From NCBI GenBank assembly GCA_015065285.1, contig SVQP01000010.1, forward strand, positions 1 to 48,742: a stretch of DNA of 48,742 nt, in the 5' to 3' direction. Of this stretch, positions 48,092 through 48,742 are shown in pieces. The notes under the pieces are model-generated. The model was not told the DNA's origin, searched no databases, and saw nothing but the letters and a program-made list of their open reading frames with translations. Numbering within the stretch: position 1 is the first letter of the stretch; every line of letters starts with the position of its first letter. Source of the DNA: Oscillospiraceae bacterium. GTDB taxonomy: Bacteria; Bacillota; Clostridia; Oscillospirales; CAG-272. The position numbers and the translations under genes are program-made.

Positions 48092-48577
48092 GGCTTTTTT
48101 CATAATTGACGGACAAGTATTGAAAAAGATAGGCATGCAGGGAATGGGATCAAAACGTTTTCTGTAAAAGGGGCTTGTTCCTTGCACCTTTTGGAATCTG
48201 TGCATTCCAAATTCCGTAGGGGAGGATTCCATATCCGCCCGTCCCTGACCGCCGCTGCTTTTTCGGGAGCATATACAATGCTCCCCTACGGGCAATCGCT
48301 CGGCGCCACGTTCCCGGAATTCGCCTTTGGCGAATATTCGCACGCTCTCCGCCTGGAAAATGCCTCGCTGCGCGAGTCGCTTTCCGGTAACACGCCGTCG
48401 CATAGTCGTCGTCTGTCGCCTCGATACACTCGGCTTGGACGACTCCTTGCTTGGGGCTTTCCTCGGTGAAAACAATAATCAATTGTTTTCACCTCGTCAC
48501 TCCGAGCGGCGAATGCGAACCGGATCCGCTGCGCCCAAAGGCGCGCGGAGCCCGAGTTCGATGAAGGAGTGGTAGCT

Positions 48578-48619
48578 CCAACAAAAAGAGCACTTCTTGC
48601 GAAGTGCTCTTTTTGTTGG
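48578..48619. terminator. Perfect 19-bp-stem bidirectional terminator
   Basis: CCAACAAAAAGAGCACTTC pairs perfectly with its complement around a TTGC loop, with A-runs and T-runs built into the stem on both strands. Confidence 0.88.
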
Positions 48620-48662
48620 CACGCTTTGACAAAAAAGATGCCAGCCTGAAAACGTCGAAAAC
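48578..48662 (-). ncRNA. Candidate small RNA of about 85 nt
   Basis: On the minus strand TTGAAA (48691-48696) and TATAAT (48669-48674, 16-bp spacing) lie just upstream of about 40 unstructured bases and then the perfect terminator. No start codon with a ribosome-binding site is present between promoter and terminator. Speculative. Confidence 0.3.
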
Positions 48663-48742
48663 CCTTGTATTATAAGGATTTTCGAACATTTTTCAATATT
48701 TTTTATTTGTTTTTTCTGCCGCTTTGCCAGCGTTGGACTCTC

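Larger units (their letters stand above)
48092..48742. repeat. Gene-free 650-bp end region with hairpins
   Basis: Holds two GTAGGGG-type hairpins (48214-48241 and 48264-48292), a 12-bp-stem hairpin GGTGAAAACAAT/ATTGTTTTCACC at 48466-48494, GC-rich sequence without coding character, and a very strong terminator at 48578-48619. No convincing protein gene is seen. Confidence 0.7.

Overview
The window looks like chromosomal DNA of an anaerobic, endospore-forming member of the Bacillota, class Clostridia, probably an uncultured gut lineage. The evidence is a SpoVT-type sporulation regulator, Rex, a DnaD/DnaI-type helicase-loading pair, strong GGAGG ribosome-binding sites, promoters of the form TTGACA-17-TATAAT, occasional TTG starts, and oxygen defence by flavodiiron protein, desulfoferrodoxin and ferritin. 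Almost all genes could be assigned at least to a fold. I see no CRISPR array, prophage, transposase, rRNA or complete tRNA gene.

Layout. 1-6525 (+): spoVT (cut by the window edge); an operon of dCMP deaminase, a lipoprotein, rimI and tsaD; a gene-free AT-rich stretch carrying a cluster of DnaA boxes; then rex-dnaD-dnaC. 6577-10454 (-): two overlapping secreted proteins, one a GH71/GH99-like lipoprotein. 10733-18015 (+): secG, a D,D-carboxypeptidase, an amidase, an ECF sigma factor with its probable membrane anti-sigma factor, a von Willebrand lipoprotein and its partly duplicated downstream module. 18329-27987 (-): a complete de novo UMP operon in the order pyrC-carA-carB-pyrK-pyrD-pyrF-pyrE-pyrB. 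28330-30471 (-): a Ktr-type potassium uptake pair. 30573-33302 (-): small membrane proteins, xpt and a ZIP metal transporter. 33396-38672: a redox and oxygen-defence block (ferritin, desulfoferrodoxin, flavodiiron protein, ferredoxin-like protein, D-lactate dehydrogenase) with a divergent Crp/Fnr regulator. 39344-45890 (-): a carbohydrate cluster (BadF-type kinase, beta-propeller protein, Gfo/Idh dehydrogenase, URO-D-like protein, beta-helix protein, GH43). 46013-48030 (-): small hypothetical proteins and a lipoprotein.

The most unusual signals are in the pyrimidine operon. CarA is full length but has lost the glutaminase nucleophile (Cys to Gly) and the catalytic His (to Ala), which predicts an ammonia-dependent carbamoyl phosphate synthetase. 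PyrB carries a C-terminal tail whose four cysteines have exactly the spacing of the PyrI zinc site, without the PyrI nucleotide-binding domain. So both the nitrogen source and the allosteric control of the first two steps look rewired in one operon.

A second signal is the array of five DnaA boxes, two of them perfect and 21 bp apart, upstream of rex and the helicase-loader genes. Others are a recently duplicated tail of the von Willebrand lipoprotein fused to a new membrane anchor, a cysteine-rich tail on the D-lactate dehydrogenase, a perfect 16-bp palindrome at the Crp/Fnr gene, a cloverleaf-like element between ktrB and ktrA, and two families of dispersed intergenic repeats.
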